A stretch of 64,000 nt of DNA from an uncultured Oscillibacter sp. GTDB lineage: Bacteria; Bacillota; Clostridia; Oscillospirales; Oscillospiraceae. Position 1 is the stretch's first letter. Each line of letters begins with the position of its first letter. The position numbers and the translations under genes were made by a program. The stretch is taken from NCBI GenBank assembly GCA_910589315.1, contig CAJUTB010000003.1, positions 71,394 to 135,393 of the forward strand. The letters are read 5' to 3'. The notes under the pieces are model-generated. The model was given only the letters and a program-made list of their open reading frames with translations. It was not told the DNA's origin and made no database searches. Shown in pieces: positions 50,802 through 59,412 of this stretch.

Positions 50802-51521
50802 TCATACGTTGTGGATGACGTATACGCTCTCCATCTCGGAAACCGCCGCCAGCACCTTGGCGTGCTGGCCCCGGCGGTCCAGGCGGACGGAAAAAACCGC
50901 GCTGGGATGCTGGGTTGGATTTCCATGGTCCAGCTCCACGTCATAGATGGACGCGCCCTGGTTTTTGATTTGATGGATGATCTCCCCAACCTGGTCCAGG
51001 GAGTGAAATTCCACAAACAGGTTTATATCCCGTGAATTTTCCAACATACGGCGTTCAATGCGGGGCAGGAGATGTACCACCAGATTCATAAACACAAACG
51101 CCAGAAGCACCGCCTCGTAAAACCCCGCCCCCACCGCCAGGCCCATACAGGCGGATGTCCAAAGGCCGGCGGCGGTCGTCAGGCCCTTCACCTGCTGGCG
51201 GCCTGTGAGAATGATCGTGCCTGCGCCCAAAAAGCCTACGCCGTTGATGACCTGCGCGCCGAAGCGGCTCACGTCGGTCCTCATACCAATTGCGGCGGCG
51301 GTGCCCGCCCAGGGGCCGGACAGCATAGCGGCTTCGTACTGTCCTAAAATCATGGTCAGCGCTGCGCCCATGCATACCAGCATATAGGTCCGAAAGCCCG
51401 CCGGGCGGCGTTTTCGCGCCCGTTCCAGGCCCAGCATTCCGCCGCATAAAACCGCCAGACTCAGCCGCAGTGTGACGGATGCCAGATTGAACTGGCGCAG
51501 CCAGTCCAGGCAGGTCAGCAT
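50802..51521 (-). CDS. MgtC/SapB family membrane protein (paralogue)
   Basis: 239 residues. Same plan as the downstream gene: CGGMLGLERARKRRPAGFRT, GAQVINGVGFLGAGTII, VKGLTTAAGLWTSACMGLAVGAGFYEA and a C-terminal ACT-like domain. AAGGAGG precedes ATG 51521. The two differ by an extra segment (about 57-70, SGPWAGTAAAIGMRTDVSR) in the first loop. Operon of two; the leader 51522-51606 has a weak GCAATTC/GAATTGC hairpin but no M-box. Confidence 0.92.
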   Translation of the reverse strand: MLTCLDWLRQFNLASVTLRLSLAVLCGGMLGLERARKRRPAGFRTYMLVCMGAALTMILGQYEAAMLSGPWAGTAAAIGMRTDVSRFGAQVINGVGFLGAGTIILTGRQQVKGLTTAAGLWTSACMGLAVGAGFYEAVLLAFVFMNLVVHLLPRIERRMLENSRDINLFVEFHSLDQVGEIIHQIKNQGASIYDVELDHGNPTQHPSAVFSVRLDRRGQHAKVLAAVSEMESVYVIHNV

Positions 51522-51606
51522 GACGAACCCTCCTTTTTATGTTTCTTTCAAATCGTATGTTTACGCAATTCTATCGGGTACGGGAAACCGAATTGCAGTT
51601 TATGTC

Positions 51607-51984
51607 TCAGCCTATTCCGCCGGTGCGAATGACATTCCAATACAGCCACAGACCGAAAGGAATGAGGATTTGCAGGACCAGGATCAGCGGTATGCCCAGC
51701 CGGAACAATTTGTGTAAGGTTTTGTGATGCCAGACTCTCATGCCAATCAGCGCGCCAACGCTGCCGCCAAGGATGGAAAGGGTGAGCAAGGTTTTTTCCG
51801 GCACCCGCCGGACGGATTCCTTTTTCATTTTCCGTTTGGCTTGCAGTTTGTCAAATCCGAAGATGAAAAAGGTAATTAGGTTGATAAGAAGCAGCCAGCC
51901 AAACAGCCAAAACCATGGAGAACCGATTATGGTAAAGATAAAATCATTTTCAGCCTCTGGCGCATAGAACGTTAAGCAGCGCAT
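51607..51984 (-). CDS. DUF1294 membrane protein
   Basis: 125 residues. Helix (about 25-50), FGFDKLQAKRKMKKESVRRVPEKTLLTLSILGGSVGALIGM followed by RVWHHKTLHKLFRLGIPLILVLQ, the DUF1294 signature. Function unknown. ATG 51984 (MRCLTF) with AAGAGG upstream; a longer in-frame extension through the dispersed repeat is artefactual. The gene lies between mgtC and repeat copy E. Confidence 0.85.
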   Translation of the reverse strand: MRCLTFYAPEAENDFIFTIIGSPWFWLFGWLLLINLITFFIFGFDKLQAKRKMKKESVRRVPEKTLLTLSILGGSVGALIGMRVWHHKTLHKLFRLGIPLILVLQILIPFGLWLYWNVIRTGGIG

Positions 51985-52047
51985 AAGATACCTCTTATTA
52001 AGTATTGAATTGCAGATTTCAAGCACAACGGTCAGCCCGCTTCTACA

Positions 52048-52318
52048 ACCACCGCAGCAGCGGCAGCGGGGTTCGGCGCAGAGGCAAGTCGATTTGGACT
52101 TCTCGTTTATAGAAGTATCAAGCCAAAGTCTTGCACCGCACCTGGCAGACGCTCTTTTCTTTTGGACCGTGAACGGCCCGTTTGTCTCCGGCCCAAGAGC
52201 CGCCGCAACGCGGCGGTTGGCCTCCGACACGCGCCTGCGGGCGCAGTCTTTTCTCTCGCCAGAGAAAAGAAATTGGAGGGTTCAAATTTGGACCAGCCAT
52301 TGCGAATGGCTATTTTTT
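52048..52318 (+). repeat. Dispersed hairpin repeat, copy E (long form)
   Basis: Contains the entry block, CAAGTCGATTTGGACTTCTCG, GGACCGTGAACGGCCC, the same 64-base insert as copy D with hairpins (about 52183-52246), stem TCTTTTCTCT-CGCC-AGAGAAAAGA (52247-52270) and CAGCCATT-GCG-AATGGCT followed by ATTTTTT (52296-52318), so here the last hairpin looks like a terminator for the plus strand. It overlaps the stop codon of the TfoX-C gene. Confidence 0.87.
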
Positions 52319-52564
52319 CAACATCTCGCTGAATGCTCTCAGCTCCTCTTTGGTTTCCTCTGAAAGACGGTTGTATTCCCTATTCTGAACCGCACCTTCC
52401 AATGCATATAAATGCACCAAACAAACCTCCGGATAACATAACTTCAGCTGAAAAAACGCCTGCCTGGAACCAGCCTCTCTTAGTTTTTCCGCAGAGTCTA
52501 TCCCTACCGCCGTCAGCTTCCGCTCCATCTCTTTCCCGATGTTCATCATCGATGTCAGCTCCAC
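52310..52564 (-). CDS. TfoX C-terminal domain protein
   Basis: 84 residues starting at GTG (VELTSMMNIGKEMERKL), with GGAGG at the right distance. The whole protein is the TfoX_C helix-hairpin-helix region: AVGIDSAEKLREAGSRQAFFQLKL and LVHLYALEGAVQNREYNRLSEETKEEL. TfoX/Sxy promotes competence in Gammaproteobacteria; the free C-domain in Firmicutes is of unknown role. Its stop codon TAG lies inside repeat copy E. Confidence 0.85.
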   Translation of the reverse strand: MELTSMMNIGKEMERKLTAVGIDSAEKLREAGSRQAFFQLKLCYPEVCLVHLYALEGAVQNREYNRLSEETKEELRAFSEMLKK

Positions 52565-52586
52565 AGCGTTTCCTCCTCCAAAGCCC

Positions 52587-52622
52587 AAAATGGACCGGCT
52601 GAAATACCAGCCGGTCCATTTT
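52587..52622. terminator. Terminator of psuK-psuG
   Basis: AAAATGGACCGGCTG (52587-52601) pairs with CAGCCGGTCCATTTT (52608-52622): 15-bp perfect stem, loop of six; works on both strands. Confidence 0.92.
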
Positions 52623-52632
52623 ATCATACCGT

Positions 52633-53559
52633 TCACTTTTTGGCAAGCGCAGCAAGCTCTGCGGCGGTCTTTGCCGCAAGGCGGGCATTGTGAAACACCA
52701 ACTGAATATTGCTCGCCAGAGAATCGCCGCCCGTCAAATCCTTAATTTTCGCCAGCAGGAACGGCGTCGTATCCTTCCCATGAATACCAAGGGTCTTCGC
52801 CTCCGAAACCGCTTCGTCAATCGCCTTGTTAATCACGTCCGCGTCCATGGAATACTCCTCCGGAATCGGATTCGCAACCAGCATACCGCCGCCCAGGCCC
52901 ATGTCCTGCTTGACATAAAACGTCTTTGCCAACGCTTCCGGACTGTCAATCCGATAATCTACCCGAAAACCGCTCTTGCGGGTATAGAACGCAGGCAGTT
53001 CCTCCGTCTCATACCCAATCACCGGCACGCCGTGGGTTTCCAGATATTCCAGCGTCAATCCCAGATCCAAAATCGATTTCGCGCCCGCGCATACCACCAT
53101 CACAGGCGTCCGCGCCAATTCCTCCAAGTCCGCAGAGATATCCATGGTGGTCTCGGCGCCCCGGTGAACGCCGCCCACACCGCCGGTGGCAAACACCGAA
53201 ATCCCCGCCAGATGCGCAATAATCATGGTCGTAGCAACCGTAGTCGCACCATCCCGGCCCTCGGCCACCAAAACCGGCAGATCCCGGCGGCTCGCCTTGG
53301 CGACGGAAGTCCCGGCTTTGCCCAGATAGTCAATTTCTTCCTTGGAAAGACCAGCCTTCAAGCGGCCGCCCAGCACGGCAATCGTTGCGGGAACCGCTCC
53401 GTTTTCCCGGATAATCCCCTCCACCTGCAAAGCCGTCTCTACATTCTGCGGATAGGGCATACCATGGGAGATAATCGTGGACTCCAGGGCAACTACAGGC
53501 TTGCCTGCCGCAAGAGCCTCCTGTACTTCCGGCGCAATGTCAAGATACTTGTTCATCAT
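52633..53559 (-). CDS. psuG: Pseudouridine-5'-phosphate glycosidase
   Basis: 308 residues. PsuG signatures: VALESTIISHGMPYPQN, KEEIDYLGKAG, VATTMIIAHLAGISVFATGGVGGVHRGAE (catalytic Lys and Asp environment) and GLGGGMLVANPIPEEYSMD. It cleaves pseudouridine 5'-phosphate to uracil and ribose 5-phosphate. ATG 53559 follows GGAGGTTTTT; an ATG at 53556 is an alternative. It follows psuK by 15 bases. Confidence 0.95.
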   Translation of the reverse strand: MMNKYLDIAPEVQEALAAGKPVVALESTIISHGMPYPQNVETALQVEGIIRENGAVPATIAVLGGRLKAGLSKEEIDYLGKAGTSVAKASRRDLPVLVAEGRDGATTVATTMIIAHLAGISVFATGGVGGVHRGAETTMDISADLEELARTPVMVVCAGAKSILDLGLTLEYLETHGVPVIGYETEELPAFYTRKSGFRVDYRIDSPEALAKTFYVKQDMGLGGGMLVANPIPEEYSMDADVINKAIDEAVSEAKTLGIHGKDTTPFLLAKIKDLTGGDSLASNIQLVFHNARLAAKTAAELAALAKK

Positions 53560-53574
53560 AAAAACCTCCAAAAT

Positions 53575-54651
53575 TTATTTCAGGCGTTTTACCAGCAATT
53601 CTTCATTCAGGGCCGGGTTGATGGTCTCCGCCCCCTCCATGGCAATCGCCGACGCCGCCAGTCCTGCTCTTGCAGTGTCCTCCAAGTCTGTGCCCCGAAG
53701 ATAGGCCCAGGCAATCGCCGCCATGAAAGCGTCTCCGCAGCCCGTTGTATTGACCGCCTTGGCCGGCAGCACCGGCAAATGGCACGCGCCATCCTGTCCA
53801 GCGGCATACACGCCCTCGCCCCCCAGGGAAATGAACACCCGCCTCAAACCCGTTTTCAAAAGTTCTTTTGCGGCGCGGCGGAGGCTGTCCTCGTCCGTAA
53901 TGGGAATGCCGGAGAGGAGTTCCGCTTCCAAACGGTTGGGTTTCAGCGTGTGGAGCCGCCCCAGAATCGGCCGCAGCTTTTCGGCCTTCGCCGTAGAAAC
54001 CGGATCGGCAAATATGGGAGCGGTCACGTTCTCCGCAAGCCACGCCAGGCTTTCCGCCGGAAGGTTGGTATCCACCACCAGCACCTGGCTGCTGTTGAAC
54101 AATTTCAGCCGCTGGGACAGCGCCTGCGGCGTCAAGTGGCGGTAAATGTCCATATCACTTACCGCTAGGGCCATATCGCCGTCCGCGTCGTTGATAAACA
54201 GATATGTGGAAGTTCGTCCGCCGGGAATGATGGGAGATTCGGAGATATCAATTCCCAGCTCACCGCAGGAAGCCGCCAGCTTTTGCGCGTTCAAATCGTC
54301 GCCGAACGCAGTGACCAGCCGCACATCCAATCCCAGCAGGCTCATATTATGCGCAATATTTCGCCCCACGCCTCCCAGAGAGGTCTGAACGGTTCCGGGG
54401 TTGGAGTCCCGGGAGACCAGCGTCTTCGCCGGACGCCCGCCAATATCCACATTCACGCCTCCCGCCACCGTGACATACGGCGTTGTTTGAAGGATGTATC
54501 CTTTTCCGGTGATATAGCCCTTTTTCATGAGATTGGAAATGTGGACTGCTACGGAGGAGCGGGTGACGCCGGCCTTTTCCGCCAGCTCCCGCTGGGAGAT
54601 GAGGGGATTTTCCTCAATCCAGTTCAACAGCTGCCGTTCCCGTTTTGTCAT
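53575..54651 (-). CDS. psuK: Pseudouridine kinase with N-terminal HTH
   Basis: 358 residues. N-terminal winged HTH (1-60, RERQLLNWIEENPLISQREL and GVTRSSVAVHISNLMKKGY), then a PfkB ribokinase-type kinase with TSLGGVGRNIAHNMSLLG, a ADPVSTAKAEKL segment and the C-terminal NTTGCGDAFMAAIAW signature (PfkB motif 2, with the catalytic Asp in GCGD). It phosphorylates pseudouridine for PsuG. The HTH probably makes it a self-regulator; an inverted repeat sits at the promoter (54666-54697). Confidence 0.92.
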   Translation of the reverse strand: MTKRERQLLNWIEENPLISQRELAEKAGVTRSSVAVHISNLMKKGYITGKGYILQTTPYVTVAGGVNVDIGGRPAKTLVSRDSNPGTVQTSLGGVGRNIAHNMSLLGLDVRLVTAFGDDLNAQKLAASCGELGIDISESPIIPGGRTSTYLFINDADGDMALAVSDMDIYRHLTPQALSQRLKLFNSSQVLVVDTNLPAESLAWLAENVTAPIFADPVSTAKAEKLRPILGRLHTLKPNRLEAELLSGIPITDEDSLRRAAKELLKTGLRRVFISLGGEGVYAAGQDGACHLPVLPAKAVNTTGCGDAFMAAIAWAYLRGTDLEDTARAGLAASAIAMEGAETINPALNEELLVKRLK

Positions 54652-54665
54652 ATCGGCCTCCTGTT

Positions 54666-54726
54666 AAGCAAAAGTTTATTTCTTTAAGCTATTGCTTATT
54701 TTATCAGTTATCCCACCGTTTGTCAA
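54666..54726 (-). promoter_or_regulatory. psuK promoter with inverted-repeat operator
   Basis: Minus-strand TTGACA (54726-54721), 17-bp spacer, TAAAAT (54703-54698). Just downstream, AAGCAATAGCTT (54697-54686) and AACTTTTGCTT (54676-54666) form an imperfect inverted repeat at the start of transcription. The HTH in PsuK is the natural binder. Confidence 0.75.
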
Positions 54727-54781
54727 GAGCTTTTGCACAAAAAAAGAGGGTTCGGAAGCTGAAGAATTTTTGAAAATGGTC

Positions 54782-54809
54782 TTTACAAATGCAAAAAATG
54801 TGGTATAAT
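54782..54809 (+). promoter_or_regulatory. Promoter of tRNA-Ala
   Basis: TTTACA (54782-54787), 16-bp spacer, TATAAT (54804-54809). Confidence 0.75.
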
Positions 54810-54853
54810 GGCTATTGTTGCTGGCAGGGGAATGCTTTCAAGCAAGAGAATAT

Positions 54854-54929
54854 GGGCCTGTAGCTCAGTTGGGAGAGCGTTCGGTTCGCATCCGAGAGGT
54901 CGAGAGTTCGAATCTCTTCAGGTCCACCA
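54854..54929 (+). tRNA. tRNA-Ala (anticodon CGC)
   Basis: Full cloverleaf including encoded CCA. Acceptor GGGCCTG/CAGGTCC carries the G3:U70 pair that defines alanine; D arm GCTC...GAGC; anticodon loop TTCGCAT (CGC); T arm GAGAG TTCGAAT CTCTT. Confidence 0.95.
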
Positions 54930-54966
54930 AAAGCAGACTTGTAATTTACAGGTCTGCTTTTTTATT
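54930..54966 (+). terminator. Terminator of tRNA-Ala
   Basis: AAGCAGAC-TTGTAATTTACAG-GTCTGCTT with TTTTTATT directly after the tRNA. Confidence 0.88.
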
Positions 54967-55303
54967 CTGTAACATATTTTTTGCGGCGGATCACTTTTGT
55001 CATCGCTTGTCCAGTTGGCGTCCATAAGGAATCGAGCCGCCGGTACAACATCTGCTTTCCGTACGTTGTTCCAGTTTTATTTTCGTCCATACAGCGGTTT
55101 TGTACTCGTTGCATAATCCCCAATTTTTATGCTTGACAAATCATGAGTTGGCTGTTTATCCTAACCTTCACGCAAAACACCCCTGCTAAAAAGCAGGGGT
55201 GTTTTGTTTTCCGCAGCTCAGCCTAACAAGCATCGCTTTGCGCACCATTTTCTTTTGCGCTCCGGCGGCCGCACCTTTCTCTAAGGTGGCTGCCGCGTTT
55301 TGT
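54967..55303. other. Gene-free region with an orphan terminator
   Basis: No credible gene. A strong stem AAAACACCCCTGCT-AAAA-AGCAGGGGTGTTTT (55174-55205) is flanked by T/A and could end the minus-strand sigma-factor transcript and anything on the plus strand. A TTGACA at about 55134 has no matching -10. A GCGGC-rich weak hairpin lies at 55263-55296. Confidence 0.6.
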
Positions 55304-58300
55304 TCAGGAGCTTTCGTCCCGGCGGCCTTTTGACGGAAGAACGTCCAAAGGCGTGTCAGGATTCACATCAGGATTTACATCAGAATCCGCGTCAGGATTC
55401 ACGGCCTCCGGCTCCTGGACCGTTACTGTGAAGGAGACGGTTGTTTGGGGCAGGCTGGCCAGCTGCTGCTGTCCATAAAGATAGCTCGGGGCCTTGATAC
55501 TCAGCAAACCGGTAACCACAGTGGTTCCGGGCGTTTTTGCCTCCACCCGGCAGCGCAGCGGATCGTCTGCGTCCCTCGTCACGGAGGCTATGCGGGAATC
55601 GGCCGCATACCAATACGCGGAACTTAGCGCAACACCGTCGTGCAGCTCCAAATCCGTCACCCCGCGGAGAACGCTGCCGCCCACATCCAGCACGGCTTCC
55701 TCCAGGGAGTAGGTCCAGTCCATGGCGTTCTGAATATTCAGCCAGACAGCGTACTGATGGCCGGACGGATCATATTTTGTATAGGCTTGCAAAACCACCC
55801 TGCCGGGTTTCAGCGTTGTAAACCGTCCGTCCTTATCCATACTGGCGGTAAACGGATCACTGCTGTTGAAGGTCAATCCATCCGGAAGATCCGGAAAGTA
55901 GTCCTGAAAGCGGCCGGTATACCCGTAGCCGGAGCAGAAGCCGAACTGCTCCACTTCCATAACCTCTGTATCCGTAATATAATAGCCCACTATGACAGGG
56001 ATGGAAAATTCATCTTTCATGGTCTTGTATCCCTCTGGAGTACCAATCATAAAGGTGGCAACCCCATTCAGAGCGGCTTTTCCCGGCTTGAGCGCTTTGT
56101 ACGAACAGGCGCCCGAGCCCCCTGCGATCACGGTGAGAATCTCCGGGTCGCTGCTGGTCCATTGGACATTCGTCAGCCTGCCGCTGGCGGATAACTCGTA
56201 ATTGGGCGCAAAGGCACTGTGGCTGCTCTCCTCCAGCCAAGCTTCCTCCTCTTTTATGGTACGCACACAATCAAGCCGGTCCTCCACATGGAGCGTGAGG
56301 GCATACCGGCGCGCCGGTTCCTCTGTGCTGGTGGCCGTCAGCACCACCGTTCCCGCCGAAACGGTGGTAAAAGATCCCCACTCGCTGATGCACGCCACCG
56401 CAGGATCAGAGGAGAGATAAGTCATCCCATCCTTCGGAATCTCCTCGTCCCAAAAGTTCTTGAAGAAACCGGCATAACCATAGCCGGAGCATTTGCCAAA
56501 CTGCTCCACCTCCTTGCGAACCGTGGGAATATCATCCTCCGGCGGCTCGTTTACCTGAACCTGGAATGAGAAGGTCGTCTCCATGCGCTTGAAGTCGTCA
56601 TAGGTAAGCACCTCGAAGGCGATCTTACCCGTAACCTCCACCGTACCTTGAGAACGGCCAATAATCTCAAAGCGGATCGTGTCCTCCGGTATTTCGTCCT
56701 GAGGGTGGTATTCGATATCCGCTATATTACGGTCCGCGCTGTTTATGGAGAGGAAGCTTATGTTGGCTCCGTTGGATGTTTGGAGCGTATATTTGACCTC
56801 ATGCTCCTGCCGTTCCCCCACGCAAAGGGTCACGTCGTCCACGGCGTATTCCCACGCAAACGCGTCCTCCACCTGAACCTCCAAAACATAATGCTCGTTC
56901 GGCTTGAGGGGATCATAAGCGATCAGCTTAGCCGTTCCGGGAGCCAACGCGCTGAAGGAGCCGCTCTCCTGCGTGATGTACACGACAGCAGGATTGGAGG
57001 AGGTAAACCGCAGAACATTGGGCAGGTCTCCCTGCCATACGCGGAAAAAATGCTCATTGCTGCCATATCGGACACTCCGCGTCTGGCTCTCGATCACCGT
57101 CGCCTCGGGCGGCTTCTCCTCAAGAACGGTCACTTTGACCACAGCGGCTTTCACCCAAGGGTCGTTCTCTGTCCAGCGGGTGTAATACCGGACCGTCGTA
57201 GTACCAGCATTAACGGCCCGCAGCTGCACGTTTTCACTCGCTTCTACCGTATTGGGGTCATCGCTCACGGCCTTGACGTAGAAATTCCCCGGCTGGAAGG
57301 GGGGTTTATACTCAACGCTGCCCTTGATCAAGGTGTGACGGAAATAGGCGACGCCGAGTATCGTATTTTCATAAACGCCCCAGTTATAGTCTGGCGTAAC
57401 CGGCTTCTCGGGCGATACCGTCACGTGGGCAATTACCTCCAGCTCAAAGGGACCTTCCGGGTTTCTGCTGAGGTAATAGCGCACTTCGCTGCTCCCAGGC
57501 GCGACTCCATAAATATAAGCGGCGCGGTAGCTCACCCGGCTCTCGTCGGAAACCTCTATCCGGATATAGCAGTTATTTTTAATGGGATAGGCCACCCAGC
57601 TTTCCCTGTCTGCGGTTAAGTACACATCAAACTCATGGATGCCGTCCGCGTTTATCCCTAAATAATTGCCGAAGTTTCGATTTGGCTGGTAGTCATTCGT
57701 AACCGGCGGAACCGGCACCGGCGGGATTGGGTCCGGTGGAATTGGTTCTGGCGGAACCGGCTCCGGAGGGGTCGGCTCTGGCGGCTCAGGAGGAATCGGC
57801 GTAGGGTCCGTATCATCGTCATCGTCATCATCGTCGTCGTCATCCGTATTCGGAGGAGGCGCAGGGGCTGTCTCATCTGTATCTTCTGTGTCCGGAGGAG
57901 GCGCGGGGTCCGTATCGGTATCCTCCGGAGGGGGCAGAGGGTTTGTACCGGTGCCCAGAGGAAGCCCGGTGTCTGTACTGACATCCGGCTCAATCCCAGC
58001 TTCCGGCACGGGATTTTCTTCCGGCGGAGGCGTAGGAGCGGATTCGCCGCCTGCGCCCTCCGGCAGCTCCTCCACAGGCAGAGGAACTGGGGTATGGACT
58101 GCCGTCGGTTCCTGTCTTTGGGGGACAGGCTCGTCTGCGGAAGGAACCGGCTCCGGATCGTGCTCCAGCGTCTCCGGTTCCGCCGGCATCGGAAGCCTCT
58201 CCACCACCTGCGGCGGCTCCGCCTCCTGGACGTTATCCGGCGGGCGTACCGGATGGAGCAGAAGCATACCGCCCACACCTCCGGCCAGCAGCAGTCCCGC

Positions 58301-59098
58301 CACGGCGATTATGCCCTTGTGAAGAAGGGCCGCCGCCGCGCCTCCGGCGGAGGAAACCGCCGCGCCCGCGGCTCCAGCTGCGCCCGCGGCCAGAATCGCC
58401 TCTTGAATCCGCAGCACAACGACGGGCGGCAGACGGCACTCCTCCGCTTCCTTTTGCAGGAAATACCGGAGGTATGGCAGAGGCGTGAAGGAGTAGAGGG
58501 TGAAGCCCTTCGCTATCCAGCGGTCCACGCCCGCCTTGATGGCCTTTCGGGCGTAGCTGAGGCGGCTTTTCACCGTGTTCTCCGGAACGTCTATGGCCTC
58601 GGCGATGTCCTTCACCGAAAGCTCGTCGTAGTAATACATCAATATGCACAGTCTCTGCGCCGGCGGAAGCTCGTCCACCAGATCCCGGATTATTTTGCGG
58701 TTTTCATTGGTATCAATGATCTTTTCCGGTATCTGCTGGTCATCCAAATTCTCAAAGAAATGATCTTCGCCGATCTCATTTATGGTAATTTCCCGATGTT
58801 CCCGGGTGTAAGTTTTCATGCAGGTCCGGATGATAATCCGGTTGAGCCAGGAATTGAAGGCCGCGGGGTTCTTCAAACGATCCAGCCCCTGAAAAACCGC
58901 CATCAGAACATCCTGAGCGGCGTCCTGAGCGGCGGTTTCATTTCGCAGAGTCTTGACGCAGTAATAATACACCTTGTCCTGAATCTCTTCAATCAATTCT
59001 TCCATGGCCTGGCGGTTGCCTGCCAGATATTGGGCGGCTAATTCTCCGGCACGGTTTGCTTGAAGCTCCATCCTTTTCACTTCCCTCATAGAAGTCAC
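55304..59098 (-). CDS. Transmembrane ECF sigma factor with Ig-like ectodomain
   Basis: 1264 residues. Sigma-70 region 2 at 36-102 (YYYCVKTLRNETAAQDAAQDV, NPAAFNSWLNRIIIRTC) and region 4 at 133-188 (LPPAQRLCILMYYYDELSVKDIAEAIDVPENTVKSRLSYAR), a Gly/Ala-rich helix (236-258), one membrane helix (262-282), a Pro/Thr/Asp linker (285-475) with an 11-Asp run, then about 790 residues of bacterial Ig-like repeats, and an acidic end. Sigma domain inside, beta-repeats outside is the obvious topology. No separate anti-sigma gene is adjacent. GTG at 59098 is the longest start; ATG at 59089 or 59071 are alternatives. Region 2 and 4 are intact. Confidence 0.88.
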   Translation of the reverse strand: MTSMREVKRMELQANRAGELAAQYLAGNRQAMEELIEEIQDKVYYYCVKTLRNETAAQDAAQDVLMAVFQGLDRLKNPAAFNSWLNRIIIRTCMKTYTREHREITINEIGEDHFFENLDDQQIPEKIIDTNENRKIIRDLVDELPPAQRLCILMYYYDELSVKDIAEAIDVPENTVKSRLSYARKAIKAGVDRWIAKGFTLYSFTPLPYLRYFLQKEAEECRLPPVVVLRIQEAILAAGAAGAAGAAVSSAGGAAAALLHKGIIAVAGLLLAGGVGGMLLLHPVRPPDNVQEAEPPQVVERLPMPAEPETLEHDPEPVPSADEPVPQRQEPTAVHTPVPLPVEELPEGAGGESAPTPPPEENPVPEAGIEPDVSTDTGLPLGTGTNPLPPPEDTDTDPAPPPDTEDTDETAPAPPPNTDDDDDDDDDDDTDPTPIPPEPPEPTPPEPVPPEPIPPDPIPPVPVPPVTNDYQPNRNFGNYLGINADGIHEFDVYLTADRESWVAYPIKNNCYIRIEVSDESRVSYRAAYIYGVAPGSSEVRYYLSRNPEGPFELEVIAHVTVSPEKPVTPDYNWGVYENTILGVAYFRHTLIKGSVEYKPPFQPGNFYVKAVSDDPNTVEASENVQLRAVNAGTTTVRYYTRWTENDPWVKAAVVKVTVLEEKPPEATVIESQTRSVRYGSNEHFFRVWQGDLPNVLRFTSSNPAVVYITQESGSFSALAPGTAKLIAYDPLKPNEHYVLEVQVEDAFAWEYAVDDVTLCVGERQEHEVKYTLQTSNGANISFLSINSADRNIADIEYHPQDEIPEDTIRFEIIGRSQGTVEVTGKIAFEVLTYDDFKRMETTFSFQVQVNEPPEDDIPTVRKEVEQFGKCSGYGYAGFFKNFWDEEIPKDGMTYLSSDPAVACISEWGSFTTVSAGTVVLTATSTEEPARRYALTLHVEDRLDCVRTIKEEEAWLEESSHSAFAPNYELSASGRLTNVQWTSSDPEILTVIAGGSGACSYKALKPGKAALNGVATFMIGTPEGYKTMKDEFSIPVIVGYYITDTEVMEVEQFGFCSGYGYTGRFQDYFPDLPDGLTFNSSDPFTASMDKDGRFTTLKPGRVVLQAYTKYDPSGHQYAVWLNIQNAMDWTYSLEEAVLDVGGSVLRGVTDLELHDGVALSSAYWYAADSRIASVTRDADDPLRCRVEAKTPGTTVVTGLLSIKAPSYLYGQQQLASLPQTTVSFTVTVQEPEAVNPDADSDVNPDVNPDTPLDVLPSKGRRDESS

Positions 59099-59102
59099 TC
59101 AA

Positions 59103-59130
59103 CCGCCCATGTTCTTTAGCGGATGGGCGG
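59103..59130 (-). promoter_or_regulatory. Hairpin over the sigma-gene ribosome site
   Basis: CCGCCCAT (59103-59110) pairs with ATGGGCGG (59123-59130) across a 12-base loop. On the minus strand the second arm GGGCGG is the only Shine-Dalgarno-like sequence near the GTG start. Candidate translational control. Confidence 0.45.
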
Positions 59131-59153
59131 TATTGGATTGATATCTATTTTTT

Positions 59154-59182
59154 AGAATATCACATCTGCCGGCAAAGTGCAA
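59154..59182 (-). promoter_or_regulatory. Promoter of the transmembrane sigma gene
   Basis: Minus-strand TTGCAC (59182-59177), 17-bp spacer, TATTCT (59159-59154). The rest of 59183-59412 contains no recognisable gene; only the def leader. Confidence 0.6.
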
Positions 59183-59412
59183 CGTTCTTTTCCTTAATTC
59201 CATAAAACCCCTCTAAATACGCGCTCCCTGAAAAGGCTGAACTGTCTGCGGTTTCCCCGACCGGACGCAGTCGTTTCACTTAGCTGCCATATCCGTCCAG
59301 GGGAACGGGGCGGCAGGGAACAGCGGAGGGGATTTCTGCGCCGGGACGCAGATGAGGGCTGTCCAACGTTCCGATAATATGGTATGATACAAAGAAAAAA
59401 GGAGTCTGATCT

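Noticed and set aside
54815..55027. A 70-codon frame over tRNA-Ala
   Set aside because: It is the tRNA read as protein, a common artefact.
55134..55165. A possible promoter beginning TTGACA in the gap after tRNA-Ala
   Set aside because: No acceptable -10 at 16-18 bp, and no gene downstream on that strand.
57818..57850. GAT/GAC run coding for 11 Asp as a phase-variable microsatellite
   Set aside because: Triplet units keep the frame, so length change would not switch expression; noted only as part of the linker.
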